Program-made: the position numbers and the translations under genes
From: Opitutaceae bacterium EW11
Lineage (GTDB): Bacteria > Verrucomicrobiota > Verrucomicrobiia > Opitutales > Opitutaceae
Direction: 5' to 3'
Length of the DNA: 64,000 nt
NCBI GenBank assembly: GCA_003054665.1
Contig: QAYY01000013.1
Span: 532,238-596,237, forward strand
The notes under the pieces: generated by a model
Database searches by the model: none
Told to the model about the DNA's origin: nothing
What the model saw: the letters and a program-made list of their open reading frames with translations, nothing else
Part shown: positions 26,207 through 35,357 of the stretch, one piece after another
How the letters are laid out: each line of letters begins with the position of its first letter
Position numbering within the stretch: position 1 is the stretch's first letter

Positions 26207-26709
26207 GGTGATGTGTGTGCGAATTCGACGGTAGCAGAAGCCGTCGCAGGATTTCTTCTTGGAAATTGCTCTTCTGCGGTCCGGCCGAATGCCGCCAGGA
26301 AGCAGCCGGGGATCGCGCGAAGCGGCGACTCGAAGGCAATCGTCCAGAAGCGCCGGCGTCCTTCGCGATAGGCGCGGGGATTGAGTCCAACCTCCCGCCG
26401 AAACAGCGCGGAAAACGTTCCGAGGCTTTCGTATCCCACCGCGGCGCAGATCTCCGTGATCGGGAGATCCGTATGCGTGAGGAGCAGTTTCGCCCGTGCG
26501 ATGCGCACCTGGATCGCGAGCTGGTGCGGAGTCTGCCCGAACGTGGTCCTGAACTGGCGGAGGAAATGGAAACGGGACATCGCCGCATTCCGCGCCAGAA
26601 CCCGAAGCTCGAGCGGCTCGGCTGCCGTCGTCTCGATCAATCTCCGGACCGCGAAAAGCCGCCACAAGCGCGGATCGTCTCCGGGGAACTCGACTCGGTG
26701 CAGCGCCAT
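26203..26709 (-). CDS. AraC-family transcription regulator
   Basis: The 168-residue product consists almost only of the AraC-type DNA-binding domain: first helix-turn-helix [20 protein letters not shown] (about 33-52), second [20 protein letters not shown] (about 83-102) with the consensus GYxSxxxFSxxFRRxxGxxPxxYR, here [13 protein letters not shown]. No clear effector domain is present, as in short AraC proteins. The ATG at 26709 is preferred; an upstream in-frame start would add 26 residues. It overlaps the downstream VOC gene and probably controls it. Confidence 0.9.
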   Translation of the reverse strand: MALHRVEFPGDDPRLWRLFAVRRLIETTAAEPLELRVLARNAAMSRFHFLRQFRTTFGQTPHQLAIQVRIARAKLLLTHTDLPITEICAAVGYESLGTFSALFRREVGLNPRAYREGRRRFWTIAFESPLRAIPGCFLAAFGRTAEEQFPRRNPATASATVEFAHTSP

Positions 26710-26725
26710 GACCGCACCAAACGAG

Positions 26726-26754
26726 AAAAGCGGCCGGCGTCCAGAACCGGCCGC
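26726..26754 (-). terminator. intrinsic terminator after the HAD phosphatase gene
   Basis: On the minus strand GCGGCCGG, a 9-base loop and CCGGCCGC are followed by TTTTC. It begins 22 bp after the HAD stop codon and ends the receptor-phosphatase transcript before the AraC gene. Confidence 0.8.
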
Positions 26755-26776
26755 GGTTATTCGCGCCTGCCCCGTT

Positions 26777-27700
26777 TCAGGGCGCACCGACGGTGGCGTC
26801 GATCTCCGCTCGGCGAAACGCGCCTTTCCAGCGCTCGGGTTCGGTTCCGCCGTTGAACATCACGGCGACGCCGTGGCCGGCAGGGAGCTGCTGACGCGCG
26901 GTGTAGGCCAGAAACGCCGAGTCGGTGGAGTAGCTGTTGCCAAAGGCCGCGATGACAAACACGTCCCGGTCCGGAGTTTCCCTGCGGGCCTCCGCGAGAA
27001 TCTGTTCGAGGCGTTCGCGTTTTCCGTCGGCGAACGTCACCGGATAAACCAGCTCGTGTGTGAGTCGTCCGTCGACGATCCGCACGCGAATGCCGTGGGC
27101 TCGCTCGATCGGCACGCCCACAAACGAGCTTCCGGCCTGCACGAACACTTCGGCGCTGGCGGAGAGGATGTGGTTCTCCACGCCTTGAGCGGCGAGGTCG
27201 TCGAGGATGTGCCGCGAGGCGGCGAACACGTACGGCGCCAGCACCGTCTGAAAGTGCTCCCGTGCGAGGCGCGAGACGTCGTCGGCACGGGCGCCGGCGA
27301 GCATCTGCACGAGGTACGGGTAGGCGAGCCAGTGGCCGATCCTCTCGTCCATCGTCCGGTAGTCGTGCCAGAATTCGGCGAAACCGCCCTGCGGACGATA
27401 GCCGCTCGCCAGACCGTGCTCGATCGCGACCTGGGCCAGGCCCGGATACACTGCGCGGCCGTTCTCCTCATAGCCTTCGGAGCAGTCGCCCTTGAGGATC
27501 GTTCCGTCGAAATCCCAGAAGGCGAGGAAGCGCGCGTTCGGGCTCTTCTGTCTCAACGCCTGCTGCGTCTCGTAGATTTCCCGAAGAATCGCATCGGCCA
27601 CCGGCTCGGGCGCCGAAGCCCGGCCGAGTGGAGCGAGCACAGACGCGAGGAGGAGCGCGCCGGCCATTCCCAGCGCGGCGCGAAACGGGTGCGGCTTCAT
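26777..27700 (-). CDS. secreted HAD-superfamily phosphatase
   Basis: The 307-residue product has a signal peptide (MKPHPFRAALGMAGALLLAS) and the HAD nucleophile motif FWDFDGTILKGDCSEGY (about 61-77) with DxDGT. Motif II appears around ENHILSASAEVF (Ser near 180) and motif III in FGNSYSTDSAFLA near 265. The phosphoserine-phosphatase-like type is suggested by LSAS. Substrate unknown; periplasmic or secreted location is inferred from the signal. The ATG overlaps the stop of the metallophosphoesterase gene by 4 bp, so the two are translated together. Confidence 0.88.
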   Translation of the reverse strand: MKPHPFRAALGMAGALLLASVLAPLGRASAPEPVADAILREIYETQQALRQKSPNARFLAFWDFDGTILKGDCSEGYEENGRAVYPGLAQVAIEHGLASGYRPQGGFAEFWHDYRTMDERIGHWLAYPYLVQMLAGARADDVSRLAREHFQTVLAPYVFAASRHILDDLAAQGVENHILSASAEVFVQAGSSFVGVPIERAHGIRVRIVDGRLTHELVYPVTFADGKRERLEQILAEARRETPDRDVFVIAAFGNSYSTDSAFLAYTARQQLPAGHGVAVMFNGGTEPERWKGAFRRAEIDATVGAP

Positions 27701-28701
27701 GCGACGCCGCCGTGGTTCTCGCCGTACGCGATGAGTTGGTTCTCGACCGAACCGTCGTCGTAGAAATCCACGAGAGCGTAGGCCGGAGCGAATTCCTGGT
27801 ACGCGCCCTTCCACCAGGCGCCGCAGATCGCGCCGTTGCACAGGTAACGAACGCCCAGATACGTGACGTCGTCCACCAGGTGCACGTGCCCGCTGATGCA
27901 GGTCTTCACGTTCGGGTGCTTGTGGAAAAGATCCTTCAGCCGGCGGGCGTCGATGTGGCACCACGCACCGGGAATCACCCAGCTGCCGGTGGCTTCGAGG
28001 TCGTCGTCGAAAAACACGCAGCAGGCGAGGATCGGGATGTGGGAGAGGATCGCGATCGGCGTCGACGCCGGGGTCGCGGCGAGATCCTTCGCCAGCCAGG
28101 CGAACTGCTCGTCGTCGAGGCGTGCGGTGTAGCCGTGTTTGTTGCCGAAATCGCGCTGCATGCTGTCGAGCACGACGAAATGCCAGCCCGCCTGGTCGTA
28201 GGAATAATAGCGCTCCTTGATCCCGAGGCGCTGCATCGCGAGCTCTTTGCCGAAGAGCGGGTCGCGCTCGAGTTCCGGGTGCTCGTGGAGAGCCCAGCCC
28301 CAGACGTCGTGGTTTCCGAGGCAGAGTTTGTACGGGAGCTTCACCTCGGCAGCGAAAACCTTCTGCCAGACGTCCCACTGGGCGTTGACCTCTTCCTTCG
28401 AGTGTTTGAGCGAGTCCATCACGAGGTCGCCCCCGAAAAGAAGGATCTCCGGGCGGTCCGGCTGACCCTGGGCGTGGCGGAGGGCGGCGGTCATGCCGGC
28501 GGCCGGGCTCTGGAAACCCTCGCGGTCGGGCATCACGTGCAGATCGGTGAAATGGGCGGCGCGGAGGACGCGTTTGCGCGAGGGTGACGGAACGGTGGAG
28601 CGGCCCTGGCCCTGGGCGGCGGACACGGGGCTGCCGATTTGGGAGAAGACGGCGCCGGCGGCGAACGCGGCGGAGTTGTGGAGAAAATTGCGGCGATTCA
28701 T
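27697..28701 (-). CDS. secreted calcineurin-like metallophosphoesterase
   Basis: The 334-residue product starts MNRRNFLHNSAAFAAGA, a Tat-like signal (RRNFL) followed by a hydrophobic core. All metal motifs of the family are visible: HFTDLHVM (D-x-H, about 50-57), LLFGGDLVMD (GGD), CLGNHDVWG (GNHD), LSHIPILA and SGHVHLVDD (GHxH). This family hydrolyses phosphomonoesters or phosphodiesters with two metal ions. Position between a TonB receptor and a HAD phosphatase suggests nutrient release. Substrate unknown. Confidence 0.93.
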   Translation of the reverse strand: MNRRNFLHNSAAFAAGAVFSQIGSPVSAAQGQGRSTVPSPSRKRVLRAAHFTDLHVMPDREGFQSPAAGMTAALRHAQGQPDRPEILLFGGDLVMDSLKHSKEEVNAQWDVWQKVFAAEVKLPYKLCLGNHDVWGWALHEHPELERDPLFGKELAMQRLGIKERYYSYDQAGWHFVVLDSMQRDFGNKHGYTARLDDEQFAWLAKDLAATPASTPIAILSHIPILACCVFFDDDLEATGSWVIPGAWCHIDARRLKDLFHKHPNVKTCISGHVHLVDDVTYLGVRYLCNGAICGAWWKGAYQEFAPAYALVDFYDDGSVENQLIAYGENHGGVA

Positions 28702-28716
28702 GGGAGAAAAGAGAGA

Positions 28717-28745
28717 GGCGGGCCGGCGATGAATCGTGGCCCGCC
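28717..28745 (-). terminator. hairpin between receptor and metallophosphoesterase genes
   Basis: On the minus strand GGCGGGCC, a 13-base loop and GGCCCGCC are followed by TCTCTCTTTTC, in the 67-bp gap. The T-rich tail suggests a leaky terminator or a stabilising hairpin that would lower expression of the phosphatases relative to the receptor. Confidence 0.6.
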
Positions 28746-28768
28746 GAGGAATAGGTAGTCGGAAACGC

Positions 28769-31153
28769 TTAGAAACCGAGAGAAGCCGTGAACGAGAACG
28801 TGCGCGGAGGCCCGATGAGGTAAAGCGACGGCCCGTGCTTCGGCGGACTGCCGAGATCGTTGATCGACGTGTTGGCGAGATAGCTCTTGTCGAAGACGTT
28901 CGAGACGTTGAGCGCGAACGAAAGGCTCTTGAAGCCGTCGCCGGAGAACTCCCTCGTGTAGCCCACGAAGGCATCGGCCAGCGTGTAGGCCGAGGCATAT
29001 TCGTCGTTGTCGAACGTTCCGTAGCGTTTGCTCACGTATTTGCCGGTAATGCCGGCGTCGAAACCGCGGCGGGAGTACAGCAGGCTCGCGCTCAGCATGT
29101 GCTCGGGCGTGTCGACCACGCGTTTGTCTGCGGTGATCGCATCGACCGTGTTCGTGTAGGTGGCGTGGGTGTAGCTGTAGGCGCCTGAGACGGTGAAACC
29201 TCCGCCCATGCGCACCTGCGAGGCGAGTTCGAGGCCGTAGGTCTTGATGCCGCCGATGTTGACGTATGCCCCCGTGCCGACGGCGTCGTAGACCTTGGAC
29301 GGGACGGTGGTCAGGTACATGAGCTTGTCCGTGTATTTCGCGTAATAACCCGTCGCGGAGAAACCGACGCGCTGATTGCCGGTGTAGCGGTAACCGAAGT
29401 CGATGTTGCTCGATTTCTCCGGCTTGGCGGTGGCGGGATCGTGGCCGGTGTCGATGATCTCCAGCACGCTGTCCGGAACGGCCTTGAAGTTGCGGGTGTA
29501 GCTGGCGAAGAGCTCATCCTTCGGCGTGAGTTCGTATTGCACGCCAATCGACGGAAGCACCGGCGAATTGCTGTCCATCGACGCCTCGGGGCTGAACCGT
29601 CCGTCGGCATTGAGCAGCTTCTGGCGCGCCTTGAGGTGCACGAGGTAATACTTGAGTCCGCCGGTGAGGGTGAGATCGCCGAGCTTGTACTGATCCTTCA
29701 CGTACAGCTGGTTCGTGATCGTCTGATAATCCCAGGAGAACGTCGTCGCGTACGGCGTCTCGTCGTAGGCCCACGACGTGCTCGGGTCGATCACCGCGTG
29801 CCAGGTCCGCCAGCGGTCGCGGTTCTGCACCTCGTTCCACATGCCGGCGGTCAGCGTGTTTTCGCCGGAGGTCCATTCGACGCTGCTGACGTCGCCGTAA
29901 CGGTTCATCCGATACTGCGAATAGCGGCGGGAGGAGAGCGCCTTGGCGCCCGATTTCTGCGCGTCCGTGAGCCAGGTGTAGCTCGAGAGGTCGGCCGGAT
30001 TCGACGCGGCCTGTCCCGTGGCGGGGTTGACCGGGAGGATGTCGGCGCCCGAGGCGTCCTTGAAAAAGACGGTGCCGGCGTGGCCCGAGGGCGTGTAGTT
30101 GCTCTCGGAGGAGGGATTGCCGCTCAGATCGAAGCGGCGAATCTGATACGGCGGCAGCCAGCCGCCTCGGCCCTGCTGGTGGTGAAAGTACGGGTGCATC
30201 ACGACGGCGAGCGAGTCGCCGAACTTCAGGTCCACGCGCGTATCGGCCGCGATGTTGTTCCGCTTCGTCGTCCACGTTTCGGCGAAGTTCTGGTCAATCA
30301 TCGGCTTGCCGGTCCAGTTCCACGTCAGCCGGTCCCAATGCGGGTTGCTCTCGAAGTCCGCCTTGGAAATCCCCTGGTAGTTGATCTCCGGATCGATGCG
30401 GTCGACGTGCAGGCTGGTCGTGAACGTGGCGCTCTGCAGCGGGACGATCCATTTTCCGTCGAGGTGCAGGCGTTCCGTCTGACCGTTGGAGCCGGAACCG
30501 ATCCATCGGTTGTACGAGGCGCGGGAAAAACTGAGGTAGGCAGACTGGCCGCCGGCGAACTTGCCTGTGTCGCCGCGGAGATAGACCCGGCTCAGGTTGT
30601 ACGAGCCCGTCGTGTATTTGATCGTGCCGCCGGCGTTGGAGAGCGGATCGACCGTCGAGTAGGCGAGGGTGCCGCCGAGGGCCTGGGAGGAAGGCGAGGC
30701 GACGTCGCTCGCGCCCTGCGAAACGACCACGGAAGAGAGCGACTCGGGATCGATGAAACGATTCGGTTTCGTGCCGCCGCCGTAGCCGGTCTGGCCGACG
30801 GGCAGGCCGTCGACGGTGTAGCCGAGCTGATCCGTATCGAAACCGCGGATCACGATGCGGGTGGACCAGTCGTCTCCGCCGAACGGGTCGCCCTGCGACA
30901 GGTTGACGCCGGGCAGCTGGGAAACGACGTCGAGCACGCTGGAGTTCGGGCTCTGGAATTTGAGTTCCTGCGTTCCCGCCACGGCATTGGCCGTCGGCGC
31001 GGCGACGGACTGCACGACGTATTTGTCGAGCGTCACGGTGCCGCCGTCGACGGCGTCGGCGAAGCCCTGCGCGAAGAGCGGAGCGGTCGTCAGCATCGCC
31101 GCCATGGCGAGGCGACTGGAGGGAATTCTTGGATACAGGTGCGAGGTGAACAT
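28769..31153 (-). CDS. TonB-dependent outer-membrane receptor
   Basis: This 794-residue receptor imports a nutrient through the outer membrane using TonB. It has a signal peptide (start MFTSHLYPR; hydrophobic part about 15-28), a plug domain with STRIVIRGFDTDQLGYTVDG (about 95-114) and VVVSQGASDVASPSSQALGG, and a beta-barrel with YELTPKDELFASYTRNF, VGFSATGYYAKYTDKLMY and a C-terminal strand SFTASLGF ending in Phe as BamA clients do. The ATG at 31153 is chosen since the upstream frame lacks a signal. It lies upstream of two secreted phosphatases, so a phosphate ester or a sugar phosphate is a possible ligand (inference). Confidence 0.93.
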   Translation of the reverse strand: MFTSHLYPRIPSSRLAMAAMLTTAPLFAQGFADAVDGGTVTLDKYVVQSVAAPTANAVAGTQELKFQSPNSSVLDVVSQLPGVNLSQGDPFGGDDWSTRIVIRGFDTDQLGYTVDGLPVGQTGYGGGTKPNRFIDPESLSSVVVSQGASDVASPSSQALGGTLAYSTVDPLSNAGGTIKYTTGSYNLSRVYLRGDTGKFAGGQSAYLSFSRASYNRWIGSGSNGQTERLHLDGKWIVPLQSATFTTSLHVDRIDPEINYQGISKADFESNPHWDRLTWNWTGKPMIDQNFAETWTTKRNNIAADTRVDLKFGDSLAVVMHPYFHHQQGRGGWLPPYQIRRFDLSGNPSSESNYTPSGHAGTVFFKDASGADILPVNPATGQAASNPADLSSYTWLTDAQKSGAKALSSRRYSQYRMNRYGDVSSVEWTSGENTLTAGMWNEVQNRDRWRTWHAVIDPSTSWAYDETPYATTFSWDYQTITNQLYVKDQYKLGDLTLTGGLKYYLVHLKARQKLLNADGRFSPEASMDSNSPVLPSIGVQYELTPKDELFASYTRNFKAVPDSVLEIIDTGHDPATAKPEKSSNIDFGYRYTGNQRVGFSATGYYAKYTDKLMYLTTVPSKVYDAVGTGAYVNIGGIKTYGLELASQVRMGGGFTVSGAYSYTHATYTNTVDAITADKRVVDTPEHMLSASLLYSRRGFDAGITGKYVSKRYGTFDNDEYASAYTLADAFVGYTREFSGDGFKSLSFALNVSNVFDKSYLANTSINDLGSPPKHGPSLYLIGPPRTFSFTASLGF

Positions 31154-31364
31154 TTTGTGGTGTGCGAAGCGCCCGCTTCGGAGCGCGGCGCGAGATGGGA
31201 AGGCGGAACGAATTACGGCCGTCAACCCACGCCGCGCCCCGCCACACAATCTTCACCTCGCCGTAATGCTCGGAACGCGTTCGTCACGTTGGAGCACCGC
31301 ACAAGCAGCTGGCTTGCAGGGCAGAGTCTCGGCGCCGTATTCGCCGACAGGATGCGTATGCGGT

Positions 31365-31395
31365 CACGCTTGCGGGTGGAGCGACGCGTCCCTGC
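31365..31395 (+). repeat. dispersed palindromic repeat, family 1, half copy B
   Basis: CACGCTTGCGGGTGG followed by CGACGCGTCCCTG matches the right arm of the family, with internal changes. No matching left arm is seen nearby. Confidence 0.6.
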
Positions 31396-31406
31396 CGTGT
31401 CTGTTT

Positions 31407-31482
31407 CCGATGTGGGCGCGGTGCCCCCACCGCGCGGAGCGACGTCGCAAACCGCCGGGTGGGGGCACCCGGCCCACATCGG
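31407..31482 (+). repeat. palindromic repeat, family 2, copy 1
   Basis: Outer arms CCGATGTGGGC and GCCCACATCGG, inner arms GGTGCCCCCACC and GGTGGGGGCACC, with a central segment holding GCGACGTCGC. The second copy at 35358-35435 keeps the stem through paired changes. Confidence 0.85.
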
Positions 31483-31512
31483 AGCGGAGCAGGAGCGGCG
31501 CGCCTCGCCCGC

Positions 31513-32685
31513 TCAACGTCGCGTCATCCCGTCGCGCTCGTGTCGGAGGGCGCGGCGGCTTTTCCGCAGCAGCGCCTCCAGAAAATAGTAGTCGGCGTAG
31601 TTCAGCGGGACGTCGATTTCGCTGCCCCGGGGGAAACTGCCCGTCGAGTGTTTCAGGAGAAAACAACCGTTATCTCCCGGAGCGGCGCGATAGGCGGAAG
31701 AGGCGAGCGAGCGGAGCTGCTCCGTCGCGGCTTCTCGGTAGCGCGCCGCCGCGTCCGTGGGAACGTAGTCGCACAATTCGAAGAGCGCCGAAGCGACGAT
31801 CGCCGCCGCGGATGCGTCGCGAGGAGCATTCGGAATCCGCGGAGCGTCGAAATCCCAGTAGGGGATTTTGTCCGCGGGCAGCCGCGGATGGCCGAGGATG
31901 AAGTCCGCCACCCGTTGCGCCTGGCCGAGATACGAGGGAGCCCGCGTTTCGCGGTGCATGAACGTGAAGCCGTACAGAGCCCAGGCCTGGCCGCGCGACC
32001 AAGCCGACTCGTCCGCGGCGCCCTGATGCGTTTGCCGATTTCGAACCGCGCCGGTCGCCGGGTCGTAATCGACCACGTGGTAGCAGCTCGCGTCGGGTCG
32101 GAAGTGATTGCGAAGCGTGGTGTCGGCGTGGCTGACGGCGATGTCGCGGAAACTCGGATCGCCGCTCTCCCTCGACGCCCAGAGCAGGAGTTCCAGGTTC
32201 ATCATGTTGTCGATGATGACCGGGAACGGCCACTCGGCGCGCGTATCCCAGGACTTGATGCAGCCGACGTTCGGATTGAATCGGGTCGCGAGCGACTGCG
32301 CCCCGCCGAACAGGATCGCGCGGTAGCGCGGTTCCTTCGTCAACCGGTAGCCGTTGCCGAAGCTGCAGTAGAGCATGAAGCCGACGTCGTGCGTTCGGCG
32401 GTTCTCCTTCATGCCTTCCAGACCGGCGGTGAACGCCGTCGCGGCCTCGCGCCAGCGGAGCTCTCCCGTCGCCTCGAAAAGGTACCACAAGGCTCCCGGG
32501 AAAAAACCGCTGGTCCAGTCGGCCGGACGCACCAGCACGCGCTTCTCTCCCGTCCATGTCCGCGGATACACGTTCGACGCCGCCAACTGCGCCAGCATTC
32601 CGGAGTACTGATTCGCGGCGAAAGCGATGTTCTCCCGGACAAACTCCGAGAGCGGTGCGGGGGCGGGCGGGTGAGCGTCGGACAT
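31513..32685 (-). CDS. GH88-family unsaturated glucuronyl/rhamnogalacturonyl hydrolase
   Basis: GH88 enzymes hydrate the 4,5-unsaturated uronic acid left by polysaccharide lyases and release it. The 390-residue product is an (alpha/alpha)6 barrel with the two catalytic-type Asp in the expected places: Asp100 in THDVGFMLYCS and Asp159 in VIIDNMMNLELLLW. Further family marks are DESAWSRGQAWALYGF and IPYWDFDAP..PRDASAAAI. No signal peptide is seen with ATG 32685 (MSDAHPPAP), so it probably acts in the cytoplasm. It diverges from the heparinase-like gene across a region with a LacI-type operator. Confidence 0.9.
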   Translation of the reverse strand: MSDAHPPAPAPLSEFVRENIAFAANQYSGMLAQLAASNVYPRTWTGEKRVLVRPADWTSGFFPGALWYLFEATGELRWREAATAFTAGLEGMKENRRTHDVGFMLYCSFGNGYRLTKEPRYRAILFGGAQSLATRFNPNVGCIKSWDTRAEWPFPVIIDNMMNLELLLWASRESGDPSFRDIAVSHADTTLRNHFRPDASCYHVVDYDPATGAVRNRQTHQGAADESAWSRGQAWALYGFTFMHRETRAPSYLGQAQRVADFILGHPRLPADKIPYWDFDAPRIPNAPRDASAAAIVASALFELCDYVPTDAAARYREAATEQLRSLASSAYRAAPGDNGCFLLKHSTGSFPRGSEIDVPLNYADYYFLEALLRKSRRALRHERDGMTRR

Positions 32686-32775
32686 GGAGGGAAGGGGGCG
32701 CGCCGATCGGAAGGCAAGGCCCTCGTCGAGGGTCTCCATCTTCGCGAGTCGACCCGGTTACTCGACGCCGCACCG

Positions 32776-32790
32776 CGTTTACGGTAAACG
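32776..32790. promoter_or_regulatory. LacI-type operator, type A, GH88/heparinase promoter
   Basis: CGTTTACGGTAAACG is a perfect 7+1+7 palindrome in the 249-bp gap between the divergent GH88 and heparinase-like genes. The same core is found 8 bp before the first lacI start. Confidence 0.75.
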
Positions 32791-32934
32791 CCTCCGTCGT
32801 TTGCGAGAGTGCCGCCGAGGTCGTTGATTGATCGGCGGTCCGATCACGAACGCAGCGCTCTTTCGCGTTTATGCCGGGCGCGAGTTCGCTTTCATTGCCC
32901 GACGACACGAAGAAACCCACCCCAAGCCCCCCCG

Positions 32935-35253
32935 ATGAAAACCTGTCTGACGCTGCTCACGGTCTGGTTGCTCGTCGTCTCCGCCGCGCTGCCCGGCGAG
33001 ATTGTCGCGCGGGGAGCGCATCCGCGGCTTTTCTACACCGCGGAGCGTATGGCGGCGCTGAAGGAGCGAATCCAGCGCGAACCGGGCACGGCCCAGGCCT
33101 GGGAGGCCATTCGTGCGGCGGCGGAGCAGTCCCTCCAGAAACCCACGGCGGGGCGCGAGACGATCGATCAGCTGGTCCTCGCGTATCGAATGACCGGCGA
33201 CGCGCGGTTCGCGGGGCCGGTGAGGAAGTACCTGCTGCGGGAGACGTCGCGCCAGACTTGGAGCGATCCCGAGATGATGCGGCGCAGCCCGCCGTGGCAC
33301 GCGGATCTGGGCGTCGCGCGGGTCGTATTCTCCACCGCCGCGGCCTTCGACGGGATCCACGATGTCCTCTCTCCGGACGAGCGACGCCAAATCGCCGCCC
33401 GAATCGTGAAGCTCGGAATCCTGCCGACGCTGGACGACTGGGTCCTGAGCGAGCGCCGGATCCACAGCCTGGATACCATGGGGCACAACTGGTGGAGCGC
33501 CTGCGTGTTCACCGCCGGGATCGGCGCGCTCGCGGTGACGGACGAGGAGCCCCGGGCCGCCGGATGGCTGCGGGAAATCTCCTCCGGCTCAGTGGAGTGG
33601 TTCGCGTATGCAGGCAGCCTGATCGAAAACAAGCCGGCCAATTTCGACCCTGCAGGCGGTTTCTACGAAAGCGTGAACTACGCCTCGTTCGCCGTCGCGG
33701 AGTACCTTCTTTTCCGGCTGGCCTGGACCAACGCCCTCGAGACCGCCCCGGCCGAGATTCCCGAACTGGCGAAGGTCGGGGACTTTTTTGTCAACGTGGC
33801 TTACCCCAATCGGGGCCCGATCATGACGCTCAACTTCGGCGACGGTTCGATCCATGCCGACGGAAGCCGGCCGCTCGCGCTGCTGTGGGCGCTGGGCCAG
33901 CGGTCGCCGTCGTACGCCTGGTACCTGAACTCGGCGCGAAAGATGAGCTATCGCGAAGGTTTGGACCGCAGTTCTCCGCTCGGGCTGGTGTATTTTCCGA
34001 GCGACGCCGAGCTCTCCGTCGCTCCGTCGGCGCCGCCGCTGCCGCTGTCGACGGTCTACTCCGGCATGGGGTGGGCCATGCTCCGATCCTCGTGGGACAA
34101 GGACGCGACGCTGATCGGTCTCAAAGCCGGCTACACCTGGAACCACAGCCACGCCGACGCGGGGTCGTTCATCCTTTTTCACCGCGGCGAGAACCTGCTC
34201 GTGGATTCCGGCAACTGCGGCTACGGCCGGCCTGAATACGACGGCTATTATCGGCAAAGCGCCGCGCACAACGTCGTACTCTTCAACGGGCGCGCCGAGA
34301 ATCCGGAAGACACCTACACGGGCTCGAAATTTCCCGGTTCGGTGTCCCATCTCGTCGATACCGGCGATTTCCGGTACCTGCTCGCCGACGCCACCGGTCC
34401 GACTTCGCGCGAGTTCAACCGCAACTATCGCCATCTGCTCTGGGTGGGCGACGTCGTGTTGATCGTCGACGATGTCGAGTCGTTCGAACCCGGACAATTC
34501 AGCTGGCTCCTGCACACCTCCGCGCCTGCGGTCCGCCACGGTCTCGATCTGCAGGTCACGCAGGGCGCGGCAACGGTCCTTGTGCGCCCGCTTTTCCCGG
34601 AAACGTTTCCCGATGCCGGCCTCCCGACCGACTATCCAGAGAAGATGCGCCTGGTGGAGAAGACCGGGCTGAAGGATCACGATCCCGACGCGAAGGTGCC
34701 GTATTACGCTTTCGAGCCCAGCGAACTCACGCGCCGCACGAAGTTCGTCACCGCGCTCACGCTGGTGAGCCCGGAGAACGAGAGACAACTGCCGCAGCTG
34801 GAGCGGCTGACGGACAAAGACGTCATCGGCGTTCGGGTACGCCAGAACGGCCATGTGACCGACGTGTATTTCAACCTGCTCGCGGACGGACGCATCCGCC
34901 ACCGCAACGCAAACAACATCCTGGGCGGCTGGGAGAGCGACGCGCTGATCCTGGCGATAGGTTACCCGGAAACCGGTGGCCCGGACGGCGCCGCGCGGCC
35001 GAGCCGCGTGTTCGTCGCCGACGGAAGCTACCTGCGACGGAGCGACCAGGTCGCGTTGGCGTCGTTGTCAAAAGTCTTCGCGACCTGGACGGCGGAGCAC
35101 GACGAGATGCGCCTCATCGTCCAAGGCCAGCCGGTGATGAATGTCCGGATCGCCAGCGAAACGAAGCCGAAGAAGATCGTCGTCAACGGCCGGGAGGGCG
35201 CCGGCACCTACGACGCCGCCGATCGTACCGTGCGCGTGTCGGTTCGCGAGTAG
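32935..35253 (+). CDS. heparinase II/III-family polysaccharide lyase
   Basis: The 772-residue secreted protein has a signal peptide (MKTCLTLLTVWLLVVSAALPG). An (alpha/alpha) toroid covers about 25-370 (GGFYESVNYASFAVAEYLLF, MTLNFGDGSIHADGS), followed by the heparinase II/III beta-sandwich with WNHSHADAGSFILFHRGENL (about 402-421) and YYRQSAAHNVVLFNG (about 434-448), the family hallmark. Such enzymes cleave uronic-acid polysaccharides by beta-elimination, giving unsaturated ends that the GH88 enzymes would remove. The ATG at 32935 gives the signal peptide. Substrate unknown (heparin-like glycan is only the family name). Confidence 0.9.
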   Translation: MKTCLTLLTVWLLVVSAALPGEIVARGAHPRLFYTAERMAALKERIQREPGTAQAWEAIRAAAEQSLQKPTAGRETIDQLVLAYRMTGDARFAGPVRKYLLRETSRQTWSDPEMMRRSPPWHADLGVARVVFSTAAAFDGIHDVLSPDERRQIAARIVKLGILPTLDDWVLSERRIHSLDTMGHNWWSACVFTAGIGALAVTDEEPRAAGWLREISSGSVEWFAYAGSLIENKPANFDPAGGFYESVNYASFAVAEYLLFRLAWTNALETAPAEIPELAKVGDFFVNVAYPNRGPIMTLNFGDGSIHADGSRPLALLWALGQRSPSYAWYLNSARKMSYREGLDRSSPLGLVYFPSDAELSVAPSAPPLPLSTVYSGMGWAMLRSSWDKDATLIGLKAGYTWNHSHADAGSFILFHRGENLLVDSGNCGYGRPEYDGYYRQSAAHNVVLFNGRAENPEDTYTGSKFPGSVSHLVDTGDFRYLLADATGPTSREFNRNYRHLLWVGDVVLIVDDVESFEPGQFSWLLHTSAPAVRHGLDLQVTQGAATVLVRPLFPETFPDAGLPTDYPEKMRLVEKTGLKDHDPDAKVPYYAFEPSELTRRTKFVTALTLVSPENERQLPQLERLTDKDVIGVRVRQNGHVTDVYFNLLADGRIRHRNANNILGGWESDALILAIGYPETGGPDGAARPSRVFVADGSYLRRSDQVALASLSKVFATWTAEHDEMRLIVQGQPVMNVRIASETKPKKIVVNGREGAGTYDAADRTVRVSVRE

Positions 35254-35308
35254 TCGGGGCGCAGGGCGCAGTTTTCAAGATAGAGGGCGCGGCCGCTGTC
35301 CGCGCCTC

Positions 35309-35327
35309 GGCATCGGAATCCGATGCC
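35309..35327. terminator. hairpin after the heparinase-like gene
   Basis: GGCATCGG, loop AAT and CCGATGCC form a perfect 8-bp stem in the gap between two convergent genes. No T-run follows, so it is a possible bidirectional terminator. Confidence 0.45.
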
Positions 35328-35357
35328 GGTGGGATACTCCGAGCAGCCTCGTTTTTG

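Larger units (their letters stand above)
31154..31512. other. 359-bp intergenic region with repeat copies
   Basis: It lies upstream of the receptor gene and downstream of the GH88 gene. It holds one half-copy of repeat family 1 (31365-31395) and one full copy of repeat family 2 (31407-31482), and must include the receptor promoter. No gene is supported. Confidence 0.5.

Noticed and set aside
29441..31588. A long plus-strand frame opposite the first TonB receptor
   Set aside because: Shadow of the receptor gene in a GC-rich genome; no family features and it runs through the repeat region.
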